Shown here: one piece after another, positions 15,688 to 23,372 of the stretch
Layout of the letters: the number at the start of each line of letters is the position of its first letter
Position numbering within the stretch: the stretch's first letter is position 1
Source: Clostridia bacterium
GTDB taxonomy: Bacteria; Bacillota; Clostridia; Oscillospirales; CAG-272
Direction of reading: 5' to 3'
DNA: 39,015 nucleotides
Assembly: GCA_017522125.1 (NCBI GenBank)
Contig: JAFXAC010000082.1
Span: forward strand, 1 to 39,015
Position numbers and translations under genes: made by a program
The notes under the pieces: model-generated
Told to the model about the DNA's origin: nothing
Database searches by the model: none
What the model saw: only the letters and a program-made list of their open reading frames with translations

Positions 15688-16203
15688 TTATAGTGGACGC
15701 GCAACCTTTTTCATCACGCTCGTAACAGGACGGTATAAAACGAGCATAAGAACGAAGTTTGCCACGCCGTGTATCAGGTCGAAGGGAATTCCTGCTACCC
15801 AATAGCCGAAGGCGTACGAAAGTCCGGGTGTGGGGCTTCCCACGAAAACGTAGGGAATGGCGCACAAAAATCCGAAAGACAAGCCGAATATGCCCGAAAG
15901 CAACGCGAAGGGCAGGGCGGAGTCGCTCTTTCGCATAAAATACGCAATAAGAACGAGCGCGGGCCACGCATAGAAATACATCACCCACCAAAGCCCAAAG
16001 CCGTATATCGCCCCCTCAAGCAGAGTAAATATCGGCACGGCTATCATTGCCCGCCTCCCAAAAAATACGGTAAAAATGATAAGCCAGAAGCTCGTCAGCT
16101 CTACGTTAGGAATCTGCGCCATTGCCAGCTTACACGCTTCTATCAACGCTACAAGAACGCCGATAGTTGCAATATAGTGCAGCTTGGCTCTGTACTTTCG
16201 CAT
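15688..16203 (-). CDS. ECF transporter S component, probably for a corrinoid or cobalamin precursor
   Basis: A 171-residue membrane protein with about five or six hydrophobic segments, the size of the substrate-binding S component of energy-coupling factor transporters. The N-terminal part has the small-residue-spaced helix (GVLVALIEACKLAMA), followed by PNVELTSFWLIIFTVFFG, a pattern familiar from S components. Its ATG overlaps the stop of the upstream DUF4430 gene as TGATG, so translation is coupled, and no strong ribosome binding site of its own is visible. The shared transcript begins with a cobalamin riboswitch, so the substrate is inferred to be cobalamin or a precursor. No EcfA or EcfT gene is in the window; a shared energizing module elsewhere is expected. 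Confidence 0.85.
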   Translation of the reverse strand: MRKYRAKLHYIATIGVLVALIEACKLAMAQIPNVELTSFWLIIFTVFFGRRAMIAVPIFTLLEGAIYGFGLWWVMYFYAWPALVLIAYFMRKSDSALPFALLSGIFGLSFGFLCAIPYVFVGSPTPGLSYAFGYWVAGIPFDLIHGVANFVLMLVLYRPVTSVMKKVARPL

Positions 16204-16592
16204 CAGGCTGCCGTATAAACGATACGGAAAACGTCGCCGTCAGCAACGGGCTGCTCGTTTATTCCGTAGTTGCAGTATGCGTCGCCGATGTAAAACGCCC
16301 AATACGCCTTATCCGCTACGTAATCGGCACGCTCGCCGTTTACGCTCATTACCATGCCGTTTTCCTCGACGAAGGTAAGCCCATCGGCTTCTTCCATAAC
16401 GTCGCGCAGATATTCAGCATCGGTTCTTACGTTGTAGGTCGCGGTTTCTCCCGCCTTGTTTACCACCTCGATAATAACGCTTTTGTTGCCCGGCGACACG
16501 CCTTTGGCGAAAGCAAACCATACGCCGACAAGCGCTGCAAGAACCAGCACGGCGGCAACGCAGCCGAGTATCAATTTCTTGTTTTTTGCCAT
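16203..16592 (-). CDS. Membrane-anchored DUF4430 protein, probable corrinoid-binding partner
   Basis: A 129-residue protein with an N-terminal membrane segment (residues of about 7-29) and an outside-facing domain of about 95 residues. The domain resembles DUF4430, the family related to the C-terminal domain of transcobalamin and intrinsic factor: VIIEVVNKAGETATYNV near the start, a YWAFYIGDAYCNYGI segment with the typical W-x-F-Y core, and a final VADGDVFRIVYT strand. I chose the ATG at plus 16592 because AAAGGAGAA lies just upstream; the longer frame runs into the riboswitch. The gene sits between a cobalamin riboswitch and an ECF S component. Capture of cobalamin or a precursor at the membrane for hand-over to the S component is inferred. 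The Gly-Cys near residue 11 precedes the hydrophobic stretch, so it is not a lipobox. Confidence 0.85.
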   Translation of the reverse strand: MAKNKKLILGCVAAVLVLAALVGVWFAFAKGVSPGNKSVIIEVVNKAGETATYNVRTDAEYLRDVMEEADGLTFVEENGMVMSVNGERADYVADKAYWAFYIGDAYCNYGINEQPVADGDVFRIVYTAA

Positions 16593-16614
16593 TTGTGTTT
16601 CTCCTTTCCATAGT

Positions 16615-16714
16615 ATTGCCACAGCTCCGTCCGAATGTGGGAAGTGGGAGATTGTGGCAATGCGGCGGAAAAACACCGTATTTTGCTTCAACCGATTACT
16701 CGCGGCTCCACAAT
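16615..16714 (-). promoter_or_regulatory. Riboswitch expression platform with competing helices
   Basis: In the mRNA, the segment at plus 16653-16661 can pair with plus 16615-16623 (ATTGCCACA/TGTGGCAAT), directly before the ribosome binding site. The overlapping segment 16651-16657 can instead pair with plus 16708-16714 (ATTGTGG/CCACAAT), next to the aptamer. The two helices exclude each other. A UCUCC in the same region (plus 16647-16651) could cover the GGAGA of the ribosome binding site. Translational control is inferred, since there is no U-tract. Confidence 0.55.
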
Positions 16715-16722
16715 ATGACCAA

Positions 16723-16893
16723 GGCAGGTCTTCCGACTCGGATATCAACACCTCGTTTCGCCTTCCCTAAAGATCAGTGGCATAATGAAACGAAGCTCCT
16801 TCGTTACGGCGACGAGTTCGCGCGGGATTTTCACCCGACTTCCCTTTTCACCGAGAGTGCAAAGCACCCCCGACACCGTCAGTCTTCTCACTT
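16723..16893 (-). ncRNA. Cobalamin riboswitch
   Basis: Read on the minus strand, the leader contains GGTGAAAAGGGAAG, GGGTGAAAATCCCGCGCGAA, a hairpin AACGAAG-GAG-CTTCGTT, GCCACTG, TAGGGAAGGCG and the B12 box AGTCGGAAGACCTGCC (plus 16723-16738), in the canonical order of the AdoCbl-type aptamer. It lies between a consensus promoter and the DUF4430-ECF S operon, and would turn the operon down when cobalamin is plentiful. The exact 5' end is estimated from the promoter. Confidence 0.93.
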
Positions 16894-16900
16894 CGCATAT

Positions 16901-16929
16901 ATTCTATCATTAAGTCATACGCTTGTCAA
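16901..16929 (-). promoter_or_regulatory. Promoter of the cobalamin riboswitch operon
   Basis: On the minus strand: TTGACA (plus 16924-16929), a 17-bp spacer ending TGA, and TAGAAT (plus 16901-16906). It is divergent from the promoter at 16948. Confidence 0.82.
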
Positions 16930-16947
16930 GAAAAAGAAAGAAATTGC

Positions 16948-16976
16948 TTGACAGAAAACTGTTTATGTAATATAAT
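16948..16976 (+). promoter_or_regulatory. Promoter of the zinc-ribbon membrane protein
   Basis: Full-consensus TTGACA (16948-16953), a 17-bp spacer and TATAAT (16971-16976). Confidence 0.85.
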
Positions 16977-17012
16977 ATTCGTAACATAAAATATCATTTT
17001 GGAGGTATCACT

Positions 17013-17855
17013 ATGAACTTTAGCGTTGATAACGTTAAACGCAATACCAGATGGCTCGCTTGTGCTTTTCTGGGAATTTTCCACTTTGTAATTCTCGCCA
17101 TGAATACCATTGCCGCTTTTATGGAAATGGGCAAAAAGTCGGAGTCCGAGGGAATTTCGGGCTATGACACTCTCGGAGAGGCGATACTTGAGTCGAAGCT
17201 TGAGGGTAGTGTATTCCTTTTTATCTGCCAGCTCTTCATTCTCATTGCCGCTATCGCAATGCTTGTAGCAGCCGCAGTTATTATTATCAAGGAATTCTTC
17301 GGCGTTGCTATTCCCGATTCCTTTGGCCCCGTAAAGCTCAAGACTGTGGGCAATATCACCCACTTTGCTTATGCGGCGCTACATATTCTTCTCCTCATCG
17401 CCATTATCGTTTTTTGCGTTTCAAATACCAAGTCGCTCAGTGAAACCTGGACGTTGGGCTACCGTCCTGCATTTGGATTCTTCCTCTCCTTCATTCTTTC
17501 GATAGGCTCCTTCGTTGGACTTTGCTTCCTTGAAAAGCTCGTTCCCGGCTTTAAGGGCGACGGCGCGGCTTCCGCAAAGGTCGCATACGCTTGCGAGGCT
17601 TGCGGCGAGGGTGCAAAGAAGGGCGCGGCGTTCTGCTCCAAGTGCGGCGGCAAGGTCGTAGCTCGCGTTACTCCCGCGGCTACCGCTACCCATTACTGCT
17701 CCAAGTGCGGCGCTACTGCTGCCGAGGGTGCGGCTTTCTGTGCAAAGTGCGGCGGTGCCGTTGTGAAGAACGACATACCCACCTGCCCGAATTGCGGTGC
17801 TACTGTTAAGGAAGGCGCGATGTTCTGCGGCGGTTGCGGAACGAAGCTTCAATAA
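17013..17855 (+). CDS. Four-helix membrane protein with three C-terminal zinc ribbons
   Basis: A 280-residue protein. Four hydrophobic segments lie at about 12-34, 68-98, 117-136 and 153-173, followed by a cytoplasm-type tail with three zinc ribbons at about 192-215, 227-250 and 258-280. Each ribbon has paired CxxC knuckles: CEACG/CSKCG, CSKCG/CAKCG and CPNCG/CGGCG. Zinc-ribbon tails of this type are common on small membrane proteins in Bacillota and are usually taken to mediate protein or nucleic-acid contacts; the function is unknown. The ATG follows GGAGG at good spacing. The gene is monocistronic, with its own consensus promoter and terminator. Confidence 0.85.
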   Translation: MNFSVDNVKRNTRWLACAFLGIFHFVILAMNTIAAFMEMGKKSESEGISGYDTLGEAILESKLEGSVFLFICQLFILIAAIAMLVAAAVIIIKEFFGVAIPDSFGPVKLKTVGNITHFAYAALHILLLIAIIVFCVSNTKSLSETWTLGYRPAFGFFLSFILSIGSFVGLCFLEKLVPGFKGDGAASAKVAYACEACGEGAKKGAAFCSKCGGKVVARVTPAATATHYCSKCGATAAEGAAFCAKCGGAVVKNDIPTCPNCGATVKEGAMFCGGCGTKLQ

Positions 17856-17859
17856 ATAG

Positions 17860-17887
17860 AAAAGACACGCTGCGGCGTGTCTTTTTT
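17860..17887 (+). terminator. Terminator after the zinc-ribbon gene
   Basis: AAAAGACACGC (17860-17870), TGCG loop, GCGTGTCTTTT (17875-17885), then more T. Confidence 0.88.
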
Positions 17888-17901
17888 TATGTATAAAGTT
17901 A

Positions 17902-17930
17902 TTGACCGCGAACTTCTTTTGTGATAAAAT
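17902..17930 (+). promoter_or_regulatory. Promoter of the GH2 gene
   Basis: TTGACC (17902-17907), a 17-bp spacer ending TGA, and TAAAAT (17925-17930). Confidence 0.75.
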
Positions 17931-17958
17931 ATTTTTATAAACAAAAGAGGTAAATAAA

Positions 17959-19656
17959 ATGAGCAAAAAACAAAAAAATACTCTTATAAGACTCTTTACA
18001 CCGCAGGGCGAGGACCTTTCGGGACAGCCGTGGAACGTCTACCCCAGACCGCAGATGCGCCGTGATTCCTTTTTCTGCCTTAACGGCGAGTGGGATCTCT
18101 ACGCCGCAGAGGGCGCACCCAAGGAAACCGTCATCGTGCCTTTTCCGCCCGAAAGCGCACTTTCGGGAATTGAAAGGAGCATGGGCGACGCTCCGCACTA
18201 CCGTTACGAAAAGCGTTTTTCACTCCCCGAGGGATTCGTGAAGGGAAGAGTCCTGCTTCACTTCGGCGCGGTGGATCAGATCGCACGGGTTAGCCTTAAC
18301 GGTGCGTTCGTTGGTGAGCATATCGGCGGTTACGAGAGCTTTTACTTTGATATAACGAATGAATTAAAGGACGAAAATCTCCTTGTTGTCGAGGTTACGG
18401 ACGAGCTTCAAAGCAAGGTGCTTCCTTACGGCAAGCAGACGCTTTCGCGCGGCGGTATGTGGTATACGCCCGTCAGCGGAATCTGGCAGACCGTTTGGCT
18501 CGAGAGCGTGCCCGAGGTCTATATCAGCAGGCTTGACATCGAGGTCGGTGCTGATTTCGTTGAGATCTCCGCACCCGTGACGGAAGGCTGTGTCACCGTA
18601 GGAGAGGTAACTGCGCCGTTCGTTGGCGGAAAGGCAAAAATAACCTTCTCCGAGCCGCACCTATGGTCGCCCGAGGACCCGTACCTTTACGACTTTACCG
18701 TAACGTCGGGAGAGGACAAGGTACAGTCTTATTTCGCATTGCGTACACTTGAAATAAAGGAGGTCGGAGGTATAGCCAGACTTTGCCTTAACGGCAAGCC
18801 GTATTTCTTCCACGGTCTGCTCGATCAGGGCTATTACCCCGACGGCATCTTCACCCCCGCGACGCCCGATTGCTACGAATACGACATCCTTGCTATGAAA
18901 AAGCTTGGCTTCAATATGCTTCGCAAGCATATCAAGGTCGAGCCCGAGCAATTCTACTACGATTGCGACAGACTCGGTATGGTAGTATTTCAGGATATGA
19001 TAAATAACGGCGATTACAAGTTCTTGCGCGATACCGCACTCCCCACGGTGGGCTTTAAGCGCAAGAACGACAGGAGAATGCACAAGGACGCAAAGACCCG
19101 CAAGGCGTTTATCGAGGGAATGGAGTCGACCGTTCGTCAGCTGCGCAACCACCCCTCGATATGCTATTGGACTATCTTTAACGAGGGCTGGGGACAGTTT
19201 GACGGTCAGAGCGCGTATGAAATGCTCAAAAAGCTCGACTCCTCGCGCTTTATCGACACCACTTCGGGCTGGTTCTTCGGTGCTAACAGCGACGTTTTGA
19301 GCCACCACGTTTATTTCAAGCCAATAAAGCTCAAAAAAAGCGCAAAGCCCATCGTCGTATCCGAGTTTGGCGGATATTCCTACCGTCCCGACGGACATAT
19401 CTTCAATCCCGATAACACCTACGGCTACGGCTCGTACCGTCAGCAGCAGGAGTTTGAGGATGCGCTCGTAAAGCTTTATGAAACCGAGGTAGTTCCCGCC
19501 GTTGCACAGGGACTTTGTGCCGCCGTCTACACGCAGGTGTCGGACGTTGAGGACGAGACCAACGGACTCCTTTCGTACGACCGCAAGGTAGTGAAGGTGG
19601 GCGCTGATAGAATGCTCAAAATAGCAGAAGCGCTTTATGGGGAGATAAAAAAGTAA
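17959..19656 (+). CDS. Glycoside hydrolase family 2 protein
   Basis: A 565-residue protein with the GH2 order: a jelly-roll sugar-binding domain (about 35-185, with FFCLNGEWDLY and RGGMWYTPVSGIWQTVWLE), an immunoglobulin-like domain (about 187-265), then a TIM barrel. The acid/base Glu409 lies in FNEGWG and the nucleophile Glu469 in VSEFGG. It is shorter than LacZ, closer to compact GH2 beta-galactosidase, glucuronidase or mannosidase-like enzymes; the substrate cannot be told from sequence alone. There is no signal peptide, so it should act in the cytoplasm on imported oligosaccharides or glycosides. AGAGG precedes the ATG. The ZIP transporter starts 17 bases downstream, probably on the same transcript, without an obvious functional link. 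Confidence 0.93.
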   Translation: MSKKQKNTLIRLFTPQGEDLSGQPWNVYPRPQMRRDSFFCLNGEWDLYAAEGAPKETVIVPFPPESALSGIERSMGDAPHYRYEKRFSLPEGFVKGRVLLHFGAVDQIARVSLNGAFVGEHIGGYESFYFDITNELKDENLLVVEVTDELQSKVLPYGKQTLSRGGMWYTPVSGIWQTVWLESVPEVYISRLDIEVGADFVEISAPVTEGCVTVGEVTAPFVGGKAKITFSEPHLWSPEDPYLYDFTVTSGEDKVQSYFALRTLEIKEVGGIARLCLNGKPYFFHGLLDQGYYPDGIFTPATPDCYEYDILAMKKLGFNMLRKHIKVEPEQFYYDCDRLGMVVFQDMINNGDYKFLRDTALPTVGFKRKNDRRMHKDAKTRKAFIEGMESTVRQLRNHPSICYWTIFNEGWGQFDGQSAYEMLKKLDSSRFIDTTSGWFFGANSDVLSHHVYFKPIKLKKSAKPIVVSEFGGYSYRPDGHIFNPDNTYGYGSYRQQQEFEDALVKLYETEVVPAVAQGLCAAVYTQVSDVEDETNGLLSYDRKVVKVGADRMLKIAEALYGEIKK

Positions 19657-19673
19657 AATAAATAGGGGAAGCT

Positions 19674-20429
19674 ATGGAATTAGTTTTCATTACTGCCTTG
19701 GGCGTGGGCGGTGCGACCGTCATTGGTGCGCTCATCGGCTTTGTGTTCAAGAAAATATCCCATAAATTCAGCGATATCGTGCTTTCGTTTGCCGCAGGCG
19801 TTATGCTTGCCGCCGCAGTGCTGGGACTTATCCTGCCATCGCTCGAATACGGCGGAAAATACGGCATAATCATAACGGTGGCGGGCATTTTCGCAGGTGC
19901 GCTCGGCTTGCATCTTATGGATAAGCTCGTGCCGCACCTGCATAGGCTCGTCGGTGCGGATACGGAGCCGCACAGAAATAATGAGAGTCTTAACAAGGTC
20001 CTTTTGTTCGTTGCGGCGATAGCTATCCACAATCTGCCCGAGGGTATTGCCGCGGGCGTCGGCTTTGGTGGCGGAAGCACGGCGGACGCGCTCATTATCG
20101 CTGGCGGAATCGCCTTGCAGAACGTGCCTGAGGGTATGGTCATCATCGGCCCTATGCTTGCGGCGGGAGTTAAGCCGCGCCGCACGTTTATCTGTGCGCT
20201 TGCAACGGGACTTATCGAGGTCGTGGGAACGCTTCTCGGCTATTTTGCCGTCAGCGTCTCGGCTGTCATATTGCCGTTTGCCCTTGCGTTTGCGGGCGGC
20301 ACTATGCTATACGTTATAAGTGACGAGATGATCCCCGAAACGCATTCACACGGGCACGAAACGGGAGCGACGTACGCGCTCCTCGTTGGATTTTGCGTGA
20401 TGCTTATCTCTGACGTGCTTTTGGGATAA
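19674..20429 (+). CDS. ZIP family metal transporter
   Basis: A 251-residue membrane protein with about eight hydrophobic segments. The metal-binding helices carry HNLPEG (His119, Asn120, Glu123) and NVPEG (Asn150, Glu153), the signature of ZIP/ZupT-type importers of zinc and related divalent cations. A short His-rich run (HSHGHE, about 224-229) lies near the C-terminus, whereas many ZIP proteins have it in the central loop. The ATG lies 17 bases after the GH2 stop, behind GGGGAAG, with no promoter between. The cation specificity and direction are inferred from the family only. Confidence 0.92.
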   Translation: MELVFITALGVGGATVIGALIGFVFKKISHKFSDIVLSFAAGVMLAAAVLGLILPSLEYGGKYGIIITVAGIFAGALGLHLMDKLVPHLHRLVGADTEPHRNNESLNKVLLFVAAIAIHNLPEGIAAGVGFGGGSTADALIIAGGIALQNVPEGMVIIGPMLAAGVKPRRTFICALATGLIEVVGTLLGYFAVSVSAVILPFALAFAGGTMLYVISDEMIPETHSHGHETGATYALLVGFCVMLISDVLLG

Positions 20430-20444
20430 ATTTCAAAAATAATA

Positions 20445-20472
20445 TTGCATTTGCCCGAAAAAGTGATATAAT
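20445..20472 (+). promoter_or_regulatory. Promoter of ddh
   Basis: TTGCAT (20445-20450), a 16-bp spacer ending TGA, and TATAAT (20467-20472). Confidence 0.78.
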
Positions 20473-20505
20473 GTACTCAAAAGAAGTTAAAACAGGAGAA
20501 TTCCT

Positions 20506-21489
20506 ATGATAAGAATTGGTATTTACGGTTACGGAAACCTTGGCAGAGGCGTTGAAAACGCTATCCGCCAGAACCCCGATATGACGCTCGTGGCTGTGTT
20601 CACTCGCCGCGATCCCGCCTCGCTTAAAATATCCACCCCCACGGCAACGGTCGCTTCCGCGTCCGACGTTGAGGCGTACGTCGGTAAGATCGACGTTATG
20701 ATAATCTGCGGCGGCAGTGCGACCGACCTGCCCGTACAGACCCCCCGCCTTGCGGAGCTTTTCCCCGTAATTGACAGCTTTGACACACACGCAAATATCC
20801 CCGCGCACTTTGCCGCAGTTGACGCCGCCGCCAAAAAGGGCGCAAATACGGCAATGATCTCCGTCGGCTGGGACCCTGGTATGTTCTCGGTGAACCGCCT
20901 TTACGCATCGGCAGTTCTGCCCGACGGCAAGGACTATACCTTCTGGGGCAAGGGCGTAAGTCAGGGACATTCCGACGCTATCAGACGCATTGAGGGCGTG
21001 CTTGACGCAAAGCAGTACACCGTTCCCGTGGCTGAGGCTCTCGACTCTGTAAGAAGGGGAGAGAATCCCGACCTTACCACAAGGCAGAAGCACACTCGCG
21101 AGTGCTTCGTGGTTGCGGCAGAGGGCGCGGACAAGGCAAGAATTGAGCGCGAGATCAAGGAAATGCCCAATTACTTTGCCGATTACGATACCACGGTTAC
21201 CTTTATAAGCGCCGAGGAGCTTGCACGCGACCACAGCGGCATTCCGCACGGCGGCTTCGTTATCAGAAGCGGCAGAACGGGCGCGGAGCTTGAGCATAAT
21301 CACATTATCGAATACAGCCTGAAGCTTGATTCCAACCCCGAATTTACCTCGTCCGTCATCGTCGCCTACGCTCGCGCAGTGCATAAATTGCAGACCGAGG
21401 GAAGCGTTGGATGCAAGACGGTATTTGACATTCCCCCCGCGTACATCAGCCCCCTTTCCGGCGAGGAGCTGCGCAAAACTATGCTCTGA
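20506..21489 (+). CDS. ddh: meso-Diaminopimelate D-dehydrogenase
   Basis: A 327-residue NADPH-dependent enzyme that interconverts L-2-amino-6-oxopimelate (tetrahydrodipicolinate) and meso-diaminopimelate, giving the one-step branch of lysine and peptidoglycan-precursor synthesis. The N-terminal Rossmann motif is GYGNLG (8-13). Family landmarks are VFTRRDP, the DSFDTHANIP segment, SVGWDPGMFS and WGKGVSQGHSDA. The length is that of characterised Ddh enzymes. The ATG follows AGGAG at normal spacing, with its own promoter upstream and a terminator downstream. It indicates meso-DAP use in this organism. Confidence 0.96.
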   Translation: MIRIGIYGYGNLGRGVENAIRQNPDMTLVAVFTRRDPASLKISTPTATVASASDVEAYVGKIDVMIICGGSATDLPVQTPRLAELFPVIDSFDTHANIPAHFAAVDAAAKKGANTAMISVGWDPGMFSVNRLYASAVLPDGKDYTFWGKGVSQGHSDAIRRIEGVLDAKQYTVPVAEALDSVRRGENPDLTTRQKHTRECFVVAAEGADKARIEREIKEMPNYFADYDTTVTFISAEELARDHSGIPHGGFVIRSGRTGAELEHNHIIEYSLKLDSNPEFTSSVIVAYARAVHKLQTEGSVGCKTVFDIPPAYISPLSGEELRKTML

Positions 21490-21503
21490 TAAAAAATTCA
21501 TTT

Positions 21504-21527
21504 AAACGCCCCTTTTTGGGGCGTTTT
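21504..21527 (+). terminator. Terminator after ddh
   Basis: AAACGCCCC (21504-21512), TTTTT loop, GGGGCGTTT (21518-21526), then TTT. It abuts the -35 of the next promoter. Confidence 0.88.
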
Positions 21528-21530
21528 TTC

Positions 21531-21558
21531 TTGCATTTTTCAATAACTGTGCTATAAT
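21531..21558 (+). promoter_or_regulatory. Promoter of the ABC exporter operon
   Basis: TTGCAT (21531-21536), a 16-bp spacer ending TGC, and TATAAT (21553-21558). Confidence 0.78.
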
Positions 21559-21590
21559 ATGTAAGGATAAATTTTGAAAGGCGAAATAAT

Positions 21591-23372
21591 ATGATTTTCG
21601 GCAAGCACATTAATAAGTATTATTTGCGGTACGGCTATCTTTTGCTGTTTGGAATGGTGGCGCTCATCGCCGTCGATTACTTCCAGCTTGAGATACCCGA
21701 GCTTTATAATTGCGTGGTAAACGGACTGACCTACGGACAGGTGGAGATAGACGGTCAACTCCTCCCGTTTGATATGACGTTTCTGCTTGACAGGGTATGC
21801 CTGCCAATGCTCTTTATTATTCTTATGCTTCTCACGGGCAGATTTTTGTGGAGAATATGCTTCTTTGGCGCGGCAATAAAGCTTGAAACCAATCTTCGCA
21901 ACAAGATGTTCGATCACTCCAAGGAGCTTTCGCATCAGTACTATCAGGTCAATAAGGTGGGAAATCTTATGTCGCTTTACACCAACGACCTCGATACCGT
22001 TCAGGAATGCTTCGGCTGGGGCGTTATGATGTTCTGCGACGCGCTTTTCCTCGGCGTCTTGGCAATATCCAAAATGTGGCGGCTCAACTCCACTATGACG
22101 CTTCTTGCCTGCCTGCCGCTTGCCTGCTTGCTTGCGGTTTCCGTGATAATCGGCAGAACGCTTATGAAGAAATGGGATAAGCGTCAAGAGGCGTATTCAC
22201 GCCTTTCCGACTTCTCGCAGGAGAGCTTTTCGGGAATTGCCGTTGTAAAGGCATTCGTCAAGGAAGCCAAGGAGCTTATGGCGTTTAAGAAGCTCAACAA
22301 GGAAAACGAAAAGGTCAATATAGACTACACGCGCTCAAGCGTGCTTTTGCGCATATTCGTTACGCTTTTCGTTGAGTCTGTGGTCTGCGTTATCCTCGGC
22401 TTTGGCGGATATCTCGTCTATTGTGATGAGCTTGACGCAGGACAGCTCGTGGAATTTATCGGCTACTTCACCTCGCTTATATGGCCCGTTATGGCTGTTT
22501 CCGAGCTTATTGATATGACCTCGCGCGGAACTGCCTCGATACGCAGGATAGGTGAGCTTCTTGATGCCCCCATCGACGTAAAGGACGCAGAGGGAGTGCG
22601 AGAGATCGCTGATATCAAGGGCAACGTGGAGTTCAAAAAACTTACCTTCTCGTTCTCCGACGGCGAGCGCGCCGCCCTTACGGACGTGTCCTTCAAGGTC
22701 GCGGCGGGCGAGAGCGTCGGTATCGTCGGAAAAACGGGCTCGGGAAAGACCGCTATAGTCGATCTTTTACTGCGTATATACAACGTTTCCGACGGAATGC
22801 TGTACGTTGACGGCGTTGACGTAAATAAGATACCGATAAAGCAGCTTCGCAGTGCTATAGCGTACGTGCCGCAGGATAATTTTCTTTTCAGCGACACGAT
22901 AAAGAACAACATCGGCTTCTTCACCGACGACGCGCCCATCGAAGAGGTGCGCCGCGTGGCTGAGCTTGCCGACGTTGACGAGAACATAATCGAATTTTCC
23001 AAGGGCTACGATACCGTGCTTGGCGAGCGCGGCGTAACCGTTTCGGGCGGACAGAAGCAGCGCATCTCAATAGCCCGCGCTCTGCTCAAGGACGCGCCCA
23101 TACTTATCCTTGACGATTCCGTGTCCGCGGTCGACACGAAGACCGAGCAGAAGATACTGCACAATCTCGCGACCGAGCGAGAGGGCAAAACTACCCTCAT
23201 TATCGCTCACAGAATAACGACGGTCGAGGGACTTGATAAGATAGTATACGTTGACGACGGCAGAGTGAGCGCCGTCGGAACTCACGCCGAGCTTTGCGAG
23301 AGCTGCCCCGAATATCGCCGTATGGTCGAGCTTCAAAGGCTTGAGGAGGAGGGAGGTGAGGCAAATGTATGA
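21591..23372 (+). CDS. ABC exporter half-transporter, degenerate-site subunit
   Basis: A 593-residue type IV ABC exporter half: six membrane helices (about 1-310), then a nucleotide-binding domain. Walker A is GKTGSGKT (about 379-386) and the signature is VSGGQ (about 485). Walker B is ILILDDS (about 505-511), where the catalytic Glu is replaced by Asp. The H-loop is AHRITT. Such a replacement in one partner is usual for heterodimeric exporters of the BmrCD/TM287-TM288 type. The next gene overlaps this one by 8 bases and encodes the partner with an intact Glu. AAAGGCGA precedes the ATG. The substrate is unknown; drugs, lipids or peptides are all possible. Confidence 0.93.
   Translation: MIFGKHINKYYLRYGYLLLFGMVALIAVDYFQLEIPELYNCVVNGLTYGQVEIDGQLLPFDMTFLLDRVCLPMLFIILMLLTGRFLWRICFFGAAIKLETNLRNKMFDHSKELSHQYYQVNKVGNLMSLYTNDLDTVQECFGWGVMMFCDALFLGVLAISKMWRLNSTMTLLACLPLACLLAVSVIIGRTLMKKWDKRQEAYSRLSDFSQESFSGIAVVKAFVKEAKELMAFKKLNKENEKVNIDYTRSSVLLRIFVTLFVESVVCVILGFGGYLVYCDELDAGQLVEFIGYFTSLIWPVMAVSELIDMTSRGTASIRRIGELLDAPIDVKDAEGVREIADIKGNVEFKKLTFSFSDGERAALTDVSFKVAAGESVGIVGKTGSGKTAIVDLLLRIYNVSDGMLYVDGVDVNKIPIKQLRSAIAYVPQDNFLFSDTIKNNIGFFTDDAPIEEVRRVAELADVDENIIEFSKGYDTVLGERGVTVSGGQKQRISIARALLKDAPILILDDSVSAVDTKTEQKILHNLATEREGKTTLIIAHRITTVEGLDKIVYVDDGRVSAVGTHAELCESCPEYRRMVELQRLEEEGGEANV

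Noticed and set aside
16593..16751. N-terminal extension of the DUF4430 protein
   Set aside because: It would translate the riboswitch expression platform and part of the B12 box. AAAGGAGAA before the ATG at plus 16592 marks the true start.
16586..16951. 121-codon plus-strand frame across the riboswitch
   Set aside because: It is antisense to a cobalamin riboswitch with all conserved segments, and has no ribosome binding site or recognisable product.
20404..21501. 365-codon open frame on the minus strand
   Set aside because: Antisense to ddh, a recognised enzyme of standard length; no family signal in the translation.
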